The position numbers were made by a program, and so were the translations under genes. Source: Neoceratodus forsteri (taxonomy: Eukaryota; Chordata; Ceratodontiformes; Ceratodontidae). Taken from it: 64,000 nt of DNA. Below are positions 36,896-46,844 of this stretch, one piece after another. The notes beneath the pieces were generated by a model. That model saw only the letters and a list, made by a program, of their open reading frames with translations, did no database searches and was not told where the DNA came from. The number at the start of each line of letters is the position of its first letter. Within the stretch, counting starts at the first letter, position 1. The stretch lies in assembly GCA_016271365.2 (NCBI GenBank), contig CM057452.1, positions 826,738,001 through 826,802,000 on the forward strand, read 5' to 3'.

Positions 36896-37158
36896 CAAAC
36901 AAGTATGACACCATACAGAAAAGAAGACCGCTCATCATTGACTCTGATAGTGACTCCAACTAATGGGTACCACACATGCAAAACCATGAAGACTTCACAC
37001 CCAGAAGTAAACAAAGAAAGTCAACATCAAAACTTCTTCAACAAAAAACAACCTGCACAGTCAAGGACTGGCCATACAACAGAAATCCACAGAGCCACAA
37101 AGCCTTTGCAATTTCCAACAAAGAAACAAACATCGATGGACACATTGCAGAAAAGTAA
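36896..37158 (+). pseudogene. Possible Crypton C-terminal exon
   Basis: After the acceptor-like site, one frame reads KRRPLIIDSDSDSN, then a stop, then an open stretch to 37158 including TVKDWPYNRNPQSHKAFAIS. It has a basic then acidic start resembling a tail region, but I do not recognise a domain. Another frame is also open here (36875-37210), so the assignment is tentative. Confidence 0.3.
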
Positions 37159-37210
37159 TCTTGGACTTAAGAAAAGAACTAAAATATTTCCAAGCACCAT
37201 ACTTGCATAA

Positions 37211-38587
37211 AACATGAAAACATTATTTTTCCATAATGAATAAATGATGTTCTCCCTAAGAAAAAAAGAATATAAAACAGCTTCATTGTAATAAAACATA
37301 GCATTTTCTTTTCAATGGACTACTACAATAGCAAGCCTTTAAACCTCTTCTAAGTAGACATAATAAACCTCTGTTTACAGCAATATAACTCTCTGTACTA
37401 ATCACAAGAAAGTGTTTGTAAACTGAAAAAAAGATTCTGTAACTCTGCATAAAATACCTATTTACCTAACTACATTTGCATAAAACTTTAGCATCTAACT
37501 ACTATTAAAAATATTCAGAAATGTATTTGAGCACTGTTTATCATTCTTATTACCTTTAGTACTATATCACTCACAACTTTACATAATAACTTCTATAAAT
37601 ATCAATGAAACCATCAGTGAATACTTTAAGTTTGCATAAAAAGGATTAAAATGTACCATACATGCATTGCAATACAAAACATAAGTTACCTTGACCAGTG
37701 AAACAAAACCAGTACTTGTACCAATAGTAAACTTCAAACATAGATGTGTACACATCTGCCTTTCTTTTACTTCACAATAAAATAAATTGTTTGTTAATGC
37801 AATTACCTGTTGATATCTTCATTACAGCTCCTTCTATCCATACACAAGCTTTCAGACAACAGGAGACTTGAACCCGGGGCCTTCGCAAAGTTCCATTTCT
37901 ATAAACCCTATTTGCGTATATAAAAAGTCCACATCGATAACTACAACAAAACATTTTACACTCTCCAATCTTCAGGGTCTTCATGTCTCAAATCCCTCAG
38001 ATTATCCCCCCCCCAAAAAAAATACAAATAAAAAAAAAATGTGCAATATTCCAAAACATGTCTTCGGGCTCTTCATGCCCCACATCCTCCACTTTCTGAA
38101 ATACACCTGCTTGATCACTGTCTTTAACATTCATACCACCCCCTGGCCCCAAACCAAGCCTCCAAACTGCACCTCCACCACCGACTTCCTCTTCCAATGT
38201 AGCCGACATCCAGACTCGCTCACCCAGCCACGTCTACTGTACTCTCCCCTTCCATCTGCCACGCTCCTGCCACTATCTCCATCATGACTACTCCCTCTCA
38301 AACACTTGACCTGCTCCACTCAGTAACTGTGCCACAACTCCAAAAACACACCCACAACAAAACAGCCAATCACAAACATTTTCCCACAATACGTCAACCA
38401 ATACAAACCACCACAGAGTTTCATTCACAAACATCACAACCAATCATGTCCCACACACACCACCAAAGCACACATACAGTAAAACACCACCCAAAACACA
38501 AACTGAATCACAAATAGTCCCACATAAAATAAAAAAAACATAAACTTTTACAACTATAAAACAAACTACGATGTTGCATAAATCGCA
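37211..38587. other. Non-coding Crypton 3' part
   Basis: AT-rich, then A/C-rich from about 38130. No recognised ORF. A B-box-like gggttcaag occurs on - near 37870, but no partner A box was found, and a splice-acceptor-like cttcattacag lies near 37827. Confidence 0.4.
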
Positions 38588-38686
38588 CATGTGCTGGCCC
38601 TTCCTGCCACTCGTGAGGTCAACTGAGGTCACAGACTGCTCGTTTAAATAAATCAGGTATCCCACGAATGGCCAGCACATATCCCT
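38588..38686. repeat. Short inverted-repeat unit
   Basis: catgtgctggcc at the left end and ggccagcacat near 38674-38684 are inverted copies. The unit of about 99 bp has no coding capacity. It could be a small MITE or part of the Crypton end. Confidence 0.55.
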
Positions 38687-38710
38687 ATATATGAAATCCC
38701 TCAGTGTACG

Positions 38711-39060
38711 TTTCATATTTTACATGTCTGCATACAGAAAGTTTGCCAATGTAGGTGTCTCGCTTTTGTAGAGATTTTTTCAAACTTGTAAAATGCATCC
38801 CTAATGTTGTTACCTGCATCGGTTGCTGTTGACATGTCAGTAGCTATAGTGTTATCTTGGTTCTGTGCTGAAAGGATTTCCATGCCCATAGACTCGAAAA
38901 CACAGATCAAAATGGCATCCTCGATCACTTCTACAGTGGCATCCTCTCGACTGTTCGATGCTTCCATGATGATAAGGTACCTGGAATGTTCTGTGGTGGT
39001 TTTGCAAACTGTGCTGTAACTCAAAGGATAGGTACAGAAAAGGGATAGAGGTAAGCACAG
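38711..39060 (-). pseudogene. PLE-B N-terminal ORF, cut by the Crypton
   Basis: On -, an open stretch gives MEASNSREDATVEVIEDAIL near its start, then NIRDAFYKFEKISTKARHL and stops shortly after the Crypton junction at about 38711. The RDAF...E-K/R-I/L pattern aligns with SLRDAFSGLERLTYQLRRI in the PLE-D N-terminal domain, and the next homologous block (EEASKKLI) lies on the other side of the Crypton at about 34690. This supports reading it as the 5' coding part of PLE-B rather than a host exon. It is intact over about 84 residues. Confidence 0.65.
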
Positions 39061-39065
39061 GAATG

Positions 39066-39176
39066 AGTGGTGCTTGCTGTTACAAAGGTTTAATAAAGAC
39101 CGGTGGTGGACTAATCCTTGGACCCAGTGTTTTTCTTGTGGACACCAGGGTGGTTGGTGTGTGCTGCTGCTCATTT
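39066..39176 (+). repeat. Inverted 3'-end fragment of PLE-B
   Basis: ttacaaaggtttaataaaga and ctaatccttggacccagt on + match the reverse complement of 30695-30805, the 3' end of PLE-B. It lies just upstream of the PLE-B 5' end in opposite orientation. Such inverted, truncated partner copies are known for Penelope elements. Confidence 0.82.
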
Positions 39177-40057
39177 GAAGACAAAAACTAGTTGGCATAA
39201 AAGACATCCATCAGGCAAAAAGTATAAGATCCTTAAAGTGCTTTAATGAAACATAGGTGTACAATAGCAGAGGCAGACAAAAACTGTACACAGACCTTCA
39301 GCAGTTCCGATCACTCTGATCCTTTCTCAAGGGGGCAAAGATGGTACATTTTTTGACTCTATTTATACAACTCCATTCAGCTGTTTAAATTAGTTTTAGT
39401 CAATTTGATTTTGAAATGCTAACCCAGTTTGCCATTAGTCAATTACAGATGCAGATACATTTAAATTACATAAATTAGATGTAATCAACAAAGAACACCA
39501 TACATAAATAATTCTATATATCAGATCATAAAGTGCTATATAACAAGCTAAATTGATAAAACAGCAGTACATAAAGTGCTATAGTGCTACACAATATAAA
39601 AGTTTTACAAATTAGAAACAAGGGAAACAGGAGAAACACATTTAAAATAATCTATGGCTGAAACAGCTTCATTAAATTCACAATTAGATTCTTTATATTT
39701 ATAACCTCAATTTAGAGCTTCTCTTTGATGGAGATGTGTTATTTTTCATTTTCTTCATTTGAGAGTGATGTCATTCATCAAGACTTTCAGCCATTCAAAA
39801 AATATGCTTGTGTTTCTCTTAAAGTGCAGCTGCAGGACAAGGGTAGATTAAGAGACAGAGATATACATAAGACACATCATATATTACAGAATACCATTGC
39901 TTATAATTATATACACTCTTATGCTAAACTATACTTGTAAGATCTAAACTATTTCTTAACTGAAAAAAACTGTCTAGAGAAACAAGGAGATAAATCACCT
40001 GTCATATGTATTGAGGAGATTCTGATTTAGTAAAAGCCAGGGTTTAGACATGTTAAA
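39177..40057 (-). repeat. Middle pseudo-LTR of the PLE-A dimer
   Basis: Shared by both PLE-A copies. It aligns with 15096-15974 and 44300-45083. Its first 13 bases (read on +) are the target duplication of PLE-B. Its right edge (gtttagacatgttaaataat, about 40043) is the empty-site reference for the Harbinger insertion in copy 1. Confidence 0.87.
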
Positions 40058-43000
40058 TAATCTATTACAAAAACTCTTACATTCATACATTTTCCTTTTA
40101 CTTCATTAGGTTATATTATGTTATTATATAATAAAACTTGCAAAGTGGCTCTTTGTATGCTAAAGACAGAACCTACTAAGAAGGAAATAAAAGAGGGTAA
40201 CAGAAGGGAGTGGAAGGGAATGAAAAAAGGGAAAGGGAACGGGTTGGGGGAGAGAGAGGGGGTGGCAGACAAATAAAAAGGAAGAGAGGAAGGGGAGAGA
40301 AAAAAACATTCCTATAAATAAAAATCCATATCTATACACATTGCATCCTATTTACACTGTTTGATACTTTTTCTGTTATGTATAGTCAAAATTATAAAGA
40401 AAACCTTTTAGCTTGCTGTTTAGGGAAAATGAAAACTTACATAGGGAAGGTTGTAATTCCCAATCATCATTCAAACCACCTGCTGTGCAGCCTCCTAGTT
40501 TGAAAATAAGTCTGCCTTCTAGTTGACAGAGCATTCTAACTCTATACCCACTTTGAATTTGTGAGGGTACATGGTCTGTACCCATGAAGTGAAAATCATT
40601 TACTTCACCTCATAGTATTTTAATGCTAATGTTTCCCACTGAGGTTTCCTTTCTGGATTCAAAATTGTCCGAATGTGCTCTTGAATATGCTCTAGGTTTA
40701 CATGTTGTCCCTCCAATAGTAAAGCTTTGGACAGTAGCAACATAAAGCATAGATTGTAAACATATATGACAAGTTATGAAGTGCTGTACACTGTGAAAAT
40801 TACTATTGGCAGAAATGGTAAATTTACAGCCCTATGAGCTATGTCCACACACACACAACAGTTTCCACAATGGTGGAACGCCATAGGGGAAGGTCTGCCA
40901 AAAATAGTATCCACACATGTCTCCTGGAAATGATTGTAGACTGTCCAATCTCCAATGTTCTTACCTCTCTTGTAAACTACCCTGAGACTCTGTTCAGCTA
41001 CTTCCAATAAATCTTCATCTGCGATGAAGGTGTGCCAGAAACATTTTATTGTTCTGGCCACACTTTTGAATGCTGTTGAATATTCTGCAAAGAAGTTTAC
41101 CTGATTATTATTCATATGTTCTCTAGCTTTAGGTGTTAATTGTTCCTGTCTGCTTTTTAAATTTGCTTTTGCACAAGCTATGTCCAGTAATGGTTCTGGG
41201 TATCCTGTCTCTAAAAATCTCATTTTCAGTTCCCTGCCTGTTTTTCAATATATTTAAAATCTGTACAATTTCTATGGAATCTCAGAAATTGTCCATACAA
41301 TATTGCTTGTATCACGTGGGGGGTGATTACTGTCAGCTCTCAACAGGAATTATCAAAAGTAGGTTTGTGGAGCCTTCTGTTGTAACCATTCTATGCTTGC
41401 CTTTCTGTAAGGTAAGATTGAGAAAGTTAATACTGTCACTAGTTGATGTAAACTTTAGATTTAAATAATTTTGGTTGATAACGTTTACAAAATTGGCTGT
41501 TTCTGCAATTGTACCATTCCAAATATGTAAGATATCATCAATATAATGCCTCCATTTTATAATATTGGAGGTGTAAGGAATAGTCATGGGGTGGTAGATG
41601 GCCACCTCTTCCAAATTTGCCAAAAAAATGTTGGCATAGGAGTGCGCCATCGAAGACCACATGGCTGTTCCACAAGTCTGAAGGTAAGACTCAGAATCAA
41701 AGCAAAAATAATTAGTGATCAAAATCAATTCCAGTGCCTGTAAAACAAAATCTGTGCTCAAGATTTTTTCTGCTCCATGCTTAACCAAAAAGTGTTTAAC
41801 TGCCATCAGTTCCAATTCATGTTTGATGCAGGTGCACAGTGATGTCACATAGATCGTGAGCCACAAGAAGCCTGGATCCCATCTGAAATCTTTAAGGATG
41901 TGCATGACCGCCATGGAGTCCCTCAAGTAAGATGGACTGTGCTGTATTATTGTTTTCAAAAAACAATCCAAATATACAGACATTTCCATAAGACAGTCAA
42001 TTGAAGACTCTATGGGTCTTCCTGGTGGTATCTGGGCATCCTTATGGATCTTATGCAAGATGTAAAATGTAGGGACTGTAGGTAATTCATTATACATAAA
42101 GGCATATTCATTTTGAGTAATGAAGCCTTGTTGTAAAGCATTATTAAAGAAAACTTTTGTTATTTTCTGAAAGTGAATAGAAGGATCAGAGGACAGAAAC
42201 TTGTATGACTGGCTGCCCCAATTATCTCAACACCTCAGATCTGTAATAGTGTGTGTACAAAATCACAATCCCCCCCCCATCTGCCAGTTTGATAACTACC
42301 TCAGACATATTACTCAGTTCATCCAAAGCCACTCTTTATGCTGATGTAATGTTTGTAAAATGTTGATGGTGGCTTTTAAAGATGTTGTCAACTACTTTCT
42401 GGATGAGGTTCTCTTATGTTTGTAGGGCTGGTGACTGCATGCAATTTGGACAAAAAGTACATTTCTTATGAAAGGCTTTTCTTTCTTTTTCAAAGGCTGT
42501 GGTGGGATATTCAATGTCCCACAATTCCTCTATCAAGTTTAGAGCTGCTTCTGCATCCCAATCTGTGGGTAAGACTGTCTGACCCACCTCATTAAATAAA
42601 ATGTTTTCTCTAATACATGATGCAGGTTGACCTTCCCCTGTTAGTCCAACATTACCACTATTATGAATTTGCACTGTAGAAGTGTCTGTGTTGGGAATAG
42701 ATAGGTCTAGAAGAAAACTCCTCCCCATTCTTTTTCTCTTGTTGAAAATTTTTTTTCAGATGTAGTTTCTGTAAAAACTTTGGAATATCAGCTTGTAACT
42801 TGAATTTATCTAAATGCTGATCTGGCACTAAATGAAGTCCTTTCAACAACACACTGCTCTATACTGCAGTTAATTCTTTGCTTGACAGGTTTTAAACAGT
42901 TAACTTTTCCTCAGATTGTGTTGTACTGCTGGCTGCTTTTGACCTTGTTTTGTATCTTGTTTAGCCTGTTCTTATACCCCATTTTGTTTTCTTGTATTTT

Positions 43001-44299
43001 TCCTACTTGGATCGGTTTCAGAATTGTCCCTGCCCTGGCCGCTTGGTCTAAAGGGGTTTCTGCTGTTTGTAATGAAAATGAAATACTTTTAGTTTTGTTT
43101 GTTCTCTCTAGTTGATCTTTATTTTGTTTGTTTTTCTTTGTAATATTTTTATTATTTGAACTCTTCTGATTTCTCCGGTATGGGGAGAGTGTGTCAGAAC
43201 TATTTTTATATCTGTTACCTCAGCTGTTTGATCTTCCCTGGCTATAAGAATGTTGTGGCCAGTCCCACTTAAAACTGTTAATGTATATAATCAGTGCTGT
43301 CTCTGTTGTATTTGTGCTGTTTTGTTTTTTTTTTTAGCAATTATGGCTTTTTCAAAAGTAGTCAAAGAATCTATGAGCATTTCATTTAGGATATCAAATT
43401 CTGCTAATTGAGTGTCCACCACAAGCTCTGCCTCAATTTCCTTGATATCCAGCAATGTCTGTTAATGGAGATCAAGATCATGGTCTACTAAAATTTGTAT
43501 TGAAGTGGCTGAACACATTGCTAAAGCAGTTTCTCAATGAGTTTTTAACACTCCTTAAGAAAGTCCACAGGAGGCTATAAATCAATTATCAAACCACATG
43601 GCACTCATTTTTCTTCTAAGTACTTGATGAGGCTTGTCTTGTTATAGTACAGACTTATTTCATTCAACTTTAGATGTTCTAATTTTACAAATTTCTCTTT
43701 AAGTGTATCCGCTAGACCTGGATCTTGGCTAAATTCTTCAGAAAAGATATACCCTGCTTCTTCCGCTGCATTGTACTGATGCTGCAGTTTTATAAAGGAG
43801 TTGTCCCATACTCCTGATCCTGTAGTTCAGCTGCCCTTGCAAGAATATCCTTAATTGTTTCAATTTCATTGTCATGACTAGCAATCATGTTCCTCAGTGC
43901 TGTGTAGCCTCAAGGATGAATATAAAAATATCTGTTGCTAACGGACAAAAAAAGGAGACCAAAAGTAGAGGGGATGGGGAACAACTCTAATTTACTGCTC
44001 GCTGCATGCACCTGTTTTCAAAAAAATCATTCAGAGCTGCATCAAAGAAACCACGCCAGCTTGTTTAAGAAAAAAAGTGCTCTTGTATTGAATAGATAAA
44101 GCTTTAGTTATACAGGACAACTATATATTGCACTGTCCTGCATCCGATGTAGAAACTCAATCAGGGAAACTTTATAATTCACTATTCTTTAGTCATATGA
44201 GCAGCTGCCAAGTTGCAGAAACACTTGGGACTGCGGCAGAAAATCTGACTCATGCGCTTCTATAGATGTATTGCTGCAACAAGAAACAATAAGCACATG
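40058..44299 (-). pseudogene. PLE-A copy 2 protein (body)
   Basis: The better copy. On -: coiled-coil N-terminal part (about 43890-43340), segment with IPNTDTSTVQIHNSGNVGLT (42728-42414), then a 254-residue RT piece (42097-41333) with FYILHKIHKD, PPGRPIESS, YVTSLCTCI, CGTAMWSSMAHSYANIFLA and the active site WRHYIDDIL. The post-RT part (41223-40774) has RFLETGYPEPLLDIA and a C-N-C-C-V-C cysteine cluster. The last part (40585-40376) has RLIFKLGGCTAGGLNDDWEL, the usual PLE end. GTAMG is changed to GTAMW. Frame breaks separate the pieces. Confidence 0.86.
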
Positions 44300-45083
44300 A
44301 AGAAAAAAACTAGTTGCACAAAAAGACATCCATCAGGCAAAAAGTATAAGTTGCTTAAAGTGTTGTAATGAAAAATAGGTGCACAATAGCAGAAGCAGAC
44401 AAAAAACCATGAACAGATTCTCAGCTCTTGGGATTACTCTGATCCTTTCTCAAGGGGGCAAAGTGGGTGCATTTTTTGACTCTATTGATACAAGTCCATT
44501 AAGGTGTTTAAATTAATTTTGGTCAATTCAATTTTAAAATGCTAATCCAGTTTGCCATTAATCAATTATAGATGCAGATACATTTCAACTACTTAAATTA
44601 GATGTAATCAACAAAAAAACCATACATTAGTAGTTCTATATATCAAATAGCCCCTAAAGTGCTACACAACAAGTTAAATTGATAAAACACCAGCAAATAA
44701 AGTGCTATAGTGATTATAGTGCAAAATATAACAGATTTACAAATTAGAAATGGGGAAACAGGAAACACACATTTAAAGTAATTTATAGTTGAAAAACCTT
44801 CATTAAATTCTTAATTAGATTCTTTATTTTTATAATCTCAATTTAGAGCTTCTGTTTGATGGAGATGAGAAATGTTTAATTTTATTTACTTGAGAGTGAT
44901 GTCATCCATCAAGACTTTCAGCCATTCAAAAAATATGCTTGTGTTTCTCTTTAAGTGCAGCTTCAGGACAAGGGTAGATCAAGAGAAAGAGACATACATA
45001 AGACACATAATATAGTATAGAATACCAATGCTTATAATTATATACACTCTTATACTAAACTATACTTGTAAAATCTGAACTAT
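44300..45083 (-). repeat. Upstream (5') pseudo-LTR of PLE-A copy 2
   Basis: Aligns with 39177-39957 along its whole length. It ends at ctgaactatt, about 100 bp shorter than the other two copies, and abuts the right copy of the 257-bp direct repeat. Confidence 0.87.
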
Positions 45084-45336
45084 TAAGCTGTTTTGATTTA
45101 CAGCACTGTCTGTTGTGGTCATTTATCTGGTGGGTGGTGCAGGATTATTGTGTTATGCCAGCATCCAGCCCAGCATCTTAGCAGAGAGGCATTTCAGATG
45201 AAAATTGAATCCCACACCAGCTTTCTAGCAAGCCAGCATTTCAAAAGATGGGCATGCTGGTATGCCAGAGGGGGCTCCAATTCTTACTTCTGGAGTGGAA
45301 AAAGCAGTGACTTACATACAGTACATCAAATATATA
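45081..45336 (+). repeat. 257-bp direct repeat, right copy
   Basis: Matches 14839-15095 from tattaagctgttttga to gtacatcaaatatata, same orientation, about 90% identity by eye. Confidence 0.88.
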
Positions 45337-46136
45337 TATGGAGGCACTTGTGAGGGTTGCATTCTGGGATAGATAATTTGACAGGGAATACATTATAGCA
45401 CAGAATCAAATGTTCATTGACAGCTACACAAATTATTTAGTAATCAAATGCATCTGACTAGCCCCAATGTGATAATTTCTATACAGTACTGTTATACTGT
45501 ACCTACAAGTGCTATTCTACTAGACATGTAAACTTTTATAGTTATAGCAATTGCTATTTCAAAATATTTAAATCAAAAAGGGCACATGTTTTAATTAGTA
45601 ATTTGAGACAATAAACATTTCACATTTTTGCTTTTGGGGGAAAATAAAAATACAGTCACAAGTATTTGAACAAGACACTGATTATATATTCCAGTTTCAT
45701 CCATTTGACACAAATACATGCTGTCACAAAATAATTTTCAGTATACTTTCCATTCTGTCATGCACTTAATGCACAAAACTCTACATCAGATGAAAACTTC
45801 AGAACTTGGCATTTCACTTAGAAAATAAGAGCTAAGTTAAACCTCTTACCTGCAGTAGCATTCAAGGCAAAGGAAAACTTCTTGCATGTAATGTGAAAGT
45901 AAGTTACTACAAGATTCAGAAGACAGAAGGAGCAAGGCAGTCTGTTCTAAGGTTGTTAGGCCAGAGTCAGGCAGCATCTGGTGCACCACTGGAGTTGTAG
46001 TTTTTAAAGAGACAGAGCAGATTTGTATTACATGTCTAAAACCATTGCAGAAATTCAAGTGACAGGCACAGGCATGCATATGACCCACTACTGTAAACTA
46101 TTCGCTGCAGCCAACCAAAAAGACACAAAGACATTT
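45337..46136. other. Unassigned DNA with one exon-like segment
   Basis: AT-rich sequence without transposon motifs that I can recognise. It is the best candidate in the window for old host DNA. The only structured part is the exon-like segment at 45850-45988 on -. Confidence 0.4.
45850..45988 (-). other. Possible host exon
   Basis: On -, a polypyrimidine-containing stretch (ctgctctgtctctttaaaaa) and an acceptor (aactccag) precede 45988. A consensus donor (gcag|gtaagagg) follows 45850. The 139-bp segment is open, reading QMLPDSGLTTLEQTALLLLS and then HYMQEVFLCLECYCR up to the donor. The peptide looks like ordinary protein, not a transposon family. I cannot name the gene, and a single exon is weak evidence. 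Confidence 0.35.
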
Positions 46137-46192
46137 CTTCCCTCCCCCTTCCCCCCTCCTTCCTTCCTTCATTCCTTCCTTCCTTCCTACCT
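46137..46192. repeat. (CCTT)n microsatellite
   Basis: Pyrimidine-rich start followed by ttcc units for about 56 bp, with two interruptions. Confidence 0.93.
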
Positions 46193-46844
46193 ATTATAAA
46201 TTGGTGACTAAGAAAGGCACACTGATTCAAAAAACTACTCCAAGGACTGCCATATCCTTAAACAGCTCTAGTTAGTTACAAAAAAAATTAAAACAGGCAA
46301 CTAGGAGTATGTGAATAATGAATAGTATTTGCTAACTACCACAAAAAATACACTATTTGTTATTTGGATCTGAATAACAAATAGTGTCACTATTCCTTCC
46401 TAACCTATTTGGGAAATACACTACCAAAACAAGCAAACAATACAAAACAAAAAAAAAAAAAAGAAAAAGCCCCTACCTTATATCCTGTAAGATATACAAC
46501 CCCTGTCGTCCCACCCTCTGTTAGAATTAATCCCTTCTCCTTCCCAGCACCCACAATTTCCATTAAATTGGCTATATTTAAAAAGCTTCCATGATGGACA
46601 ACCAGCACAACCCACCCACCTCCATGGTTGACCACTATCTTTCAGCACTAATTTGTGGTAAATGAAATATGACTCCCCCGGTAGCATCTCTTGCCACCCC
46701 CAGCACCCAAAAGCTGGTGAGTGGTGACTATAAAAATAAAGAAGGTGAGCAATTCAAGCTACCATCCTCTGTGACTAGCCATCTTCATGAATGCAGGCAG
46801 TCATGTAGCACTAATAGTTAAAGTAGCTGATTATGTGACCCGCC
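46193..46844. other. Unassigned DNA
   Basis: No supported ORF or repeat. An A-run lies at 46447-46465. Confidence 0.4.

Larger units (their letters stand above)
34758..38710 (+). mobile_element. Crypton (tyrosine-recombinase DNA transposon)
   Basis: A 3.95-kb segment separates two halves of the PLE-B N-terminal region on - and encodes a Crypton-type tyrosine recombinase on +. There is no reverse transcriptase within it, which argues against DIRS or Ngaro. No long terminal inverted repeats were seen, as usual for Cryptons. The junctions carry short related strings (acatatgt at 34756-34763 and acatgt near 38722), which may be the recombination site. The 3' part (37211-38587) is A/C-rich non-coding DNA. 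Exact edges are uncertain by tens of bases. Confidence 0.8.
30635..39176 (-). mobile_element. PLE-B, inserted in PLE-A, itself interrupted by Crypton
   Basis: The insert is flanked by gaagacaaaaact at 30622-30634 and 39177-39189, a 13-bp target duplication; PLE-A copy 2 shows the empty site at about 44300. On -, PLE-B runs from about 39066 down to 38711 (N-terminal ORF), is cut by the Crypton (about 34758-38710), and continues 34757-30635 with the rest of the protein and the 3' region. A 110-bp inverted copy of its own 3' end lies at 39066-39176 on +. A 533-bp foreign insertion sits at 30926-31458. Without insertions it is about 4 kb. Confidence 0.82.
15096..45083 (-). mobile_element. PLE-A tandem dimer with three pseudo-LTRs, multiply interrupted
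   Basis: Three homologous pseudo-LTR segments (15096-15871, 39177-39957, 44300-45083) alternate with two homologous bodies (26402-30621 and 39958-44299), all on -. The body-to-LTR junction read on + (aagcacatgaagaaaaaaac at 44292 and aagcgcatgaagacaaaaac at 30614) is the same in both copies. Once the Harbinger (15975-26401) and PLE-B (30635-39176) insertions are removed, the array is continuous: LTR-body-LTR-body-LTR, about 11 kb. Both bodies carry PLE reverse transcriptase motifs with many stops. Confidence 0.85.

Noticed and set aside
37855..37885. tRNA gene or tRNA-derived SINE from a B-box-like gggttcaag on -
   Set aside because: No A box at the right distance and no cloverleaf could be drawn.
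34758..38710. DIRS or Ngaro retrotransposon
   Set aside because: The tyrosine recombinase is not accompanied by a reverse transcriptase or RNase H, and no split direct repeats were seen.
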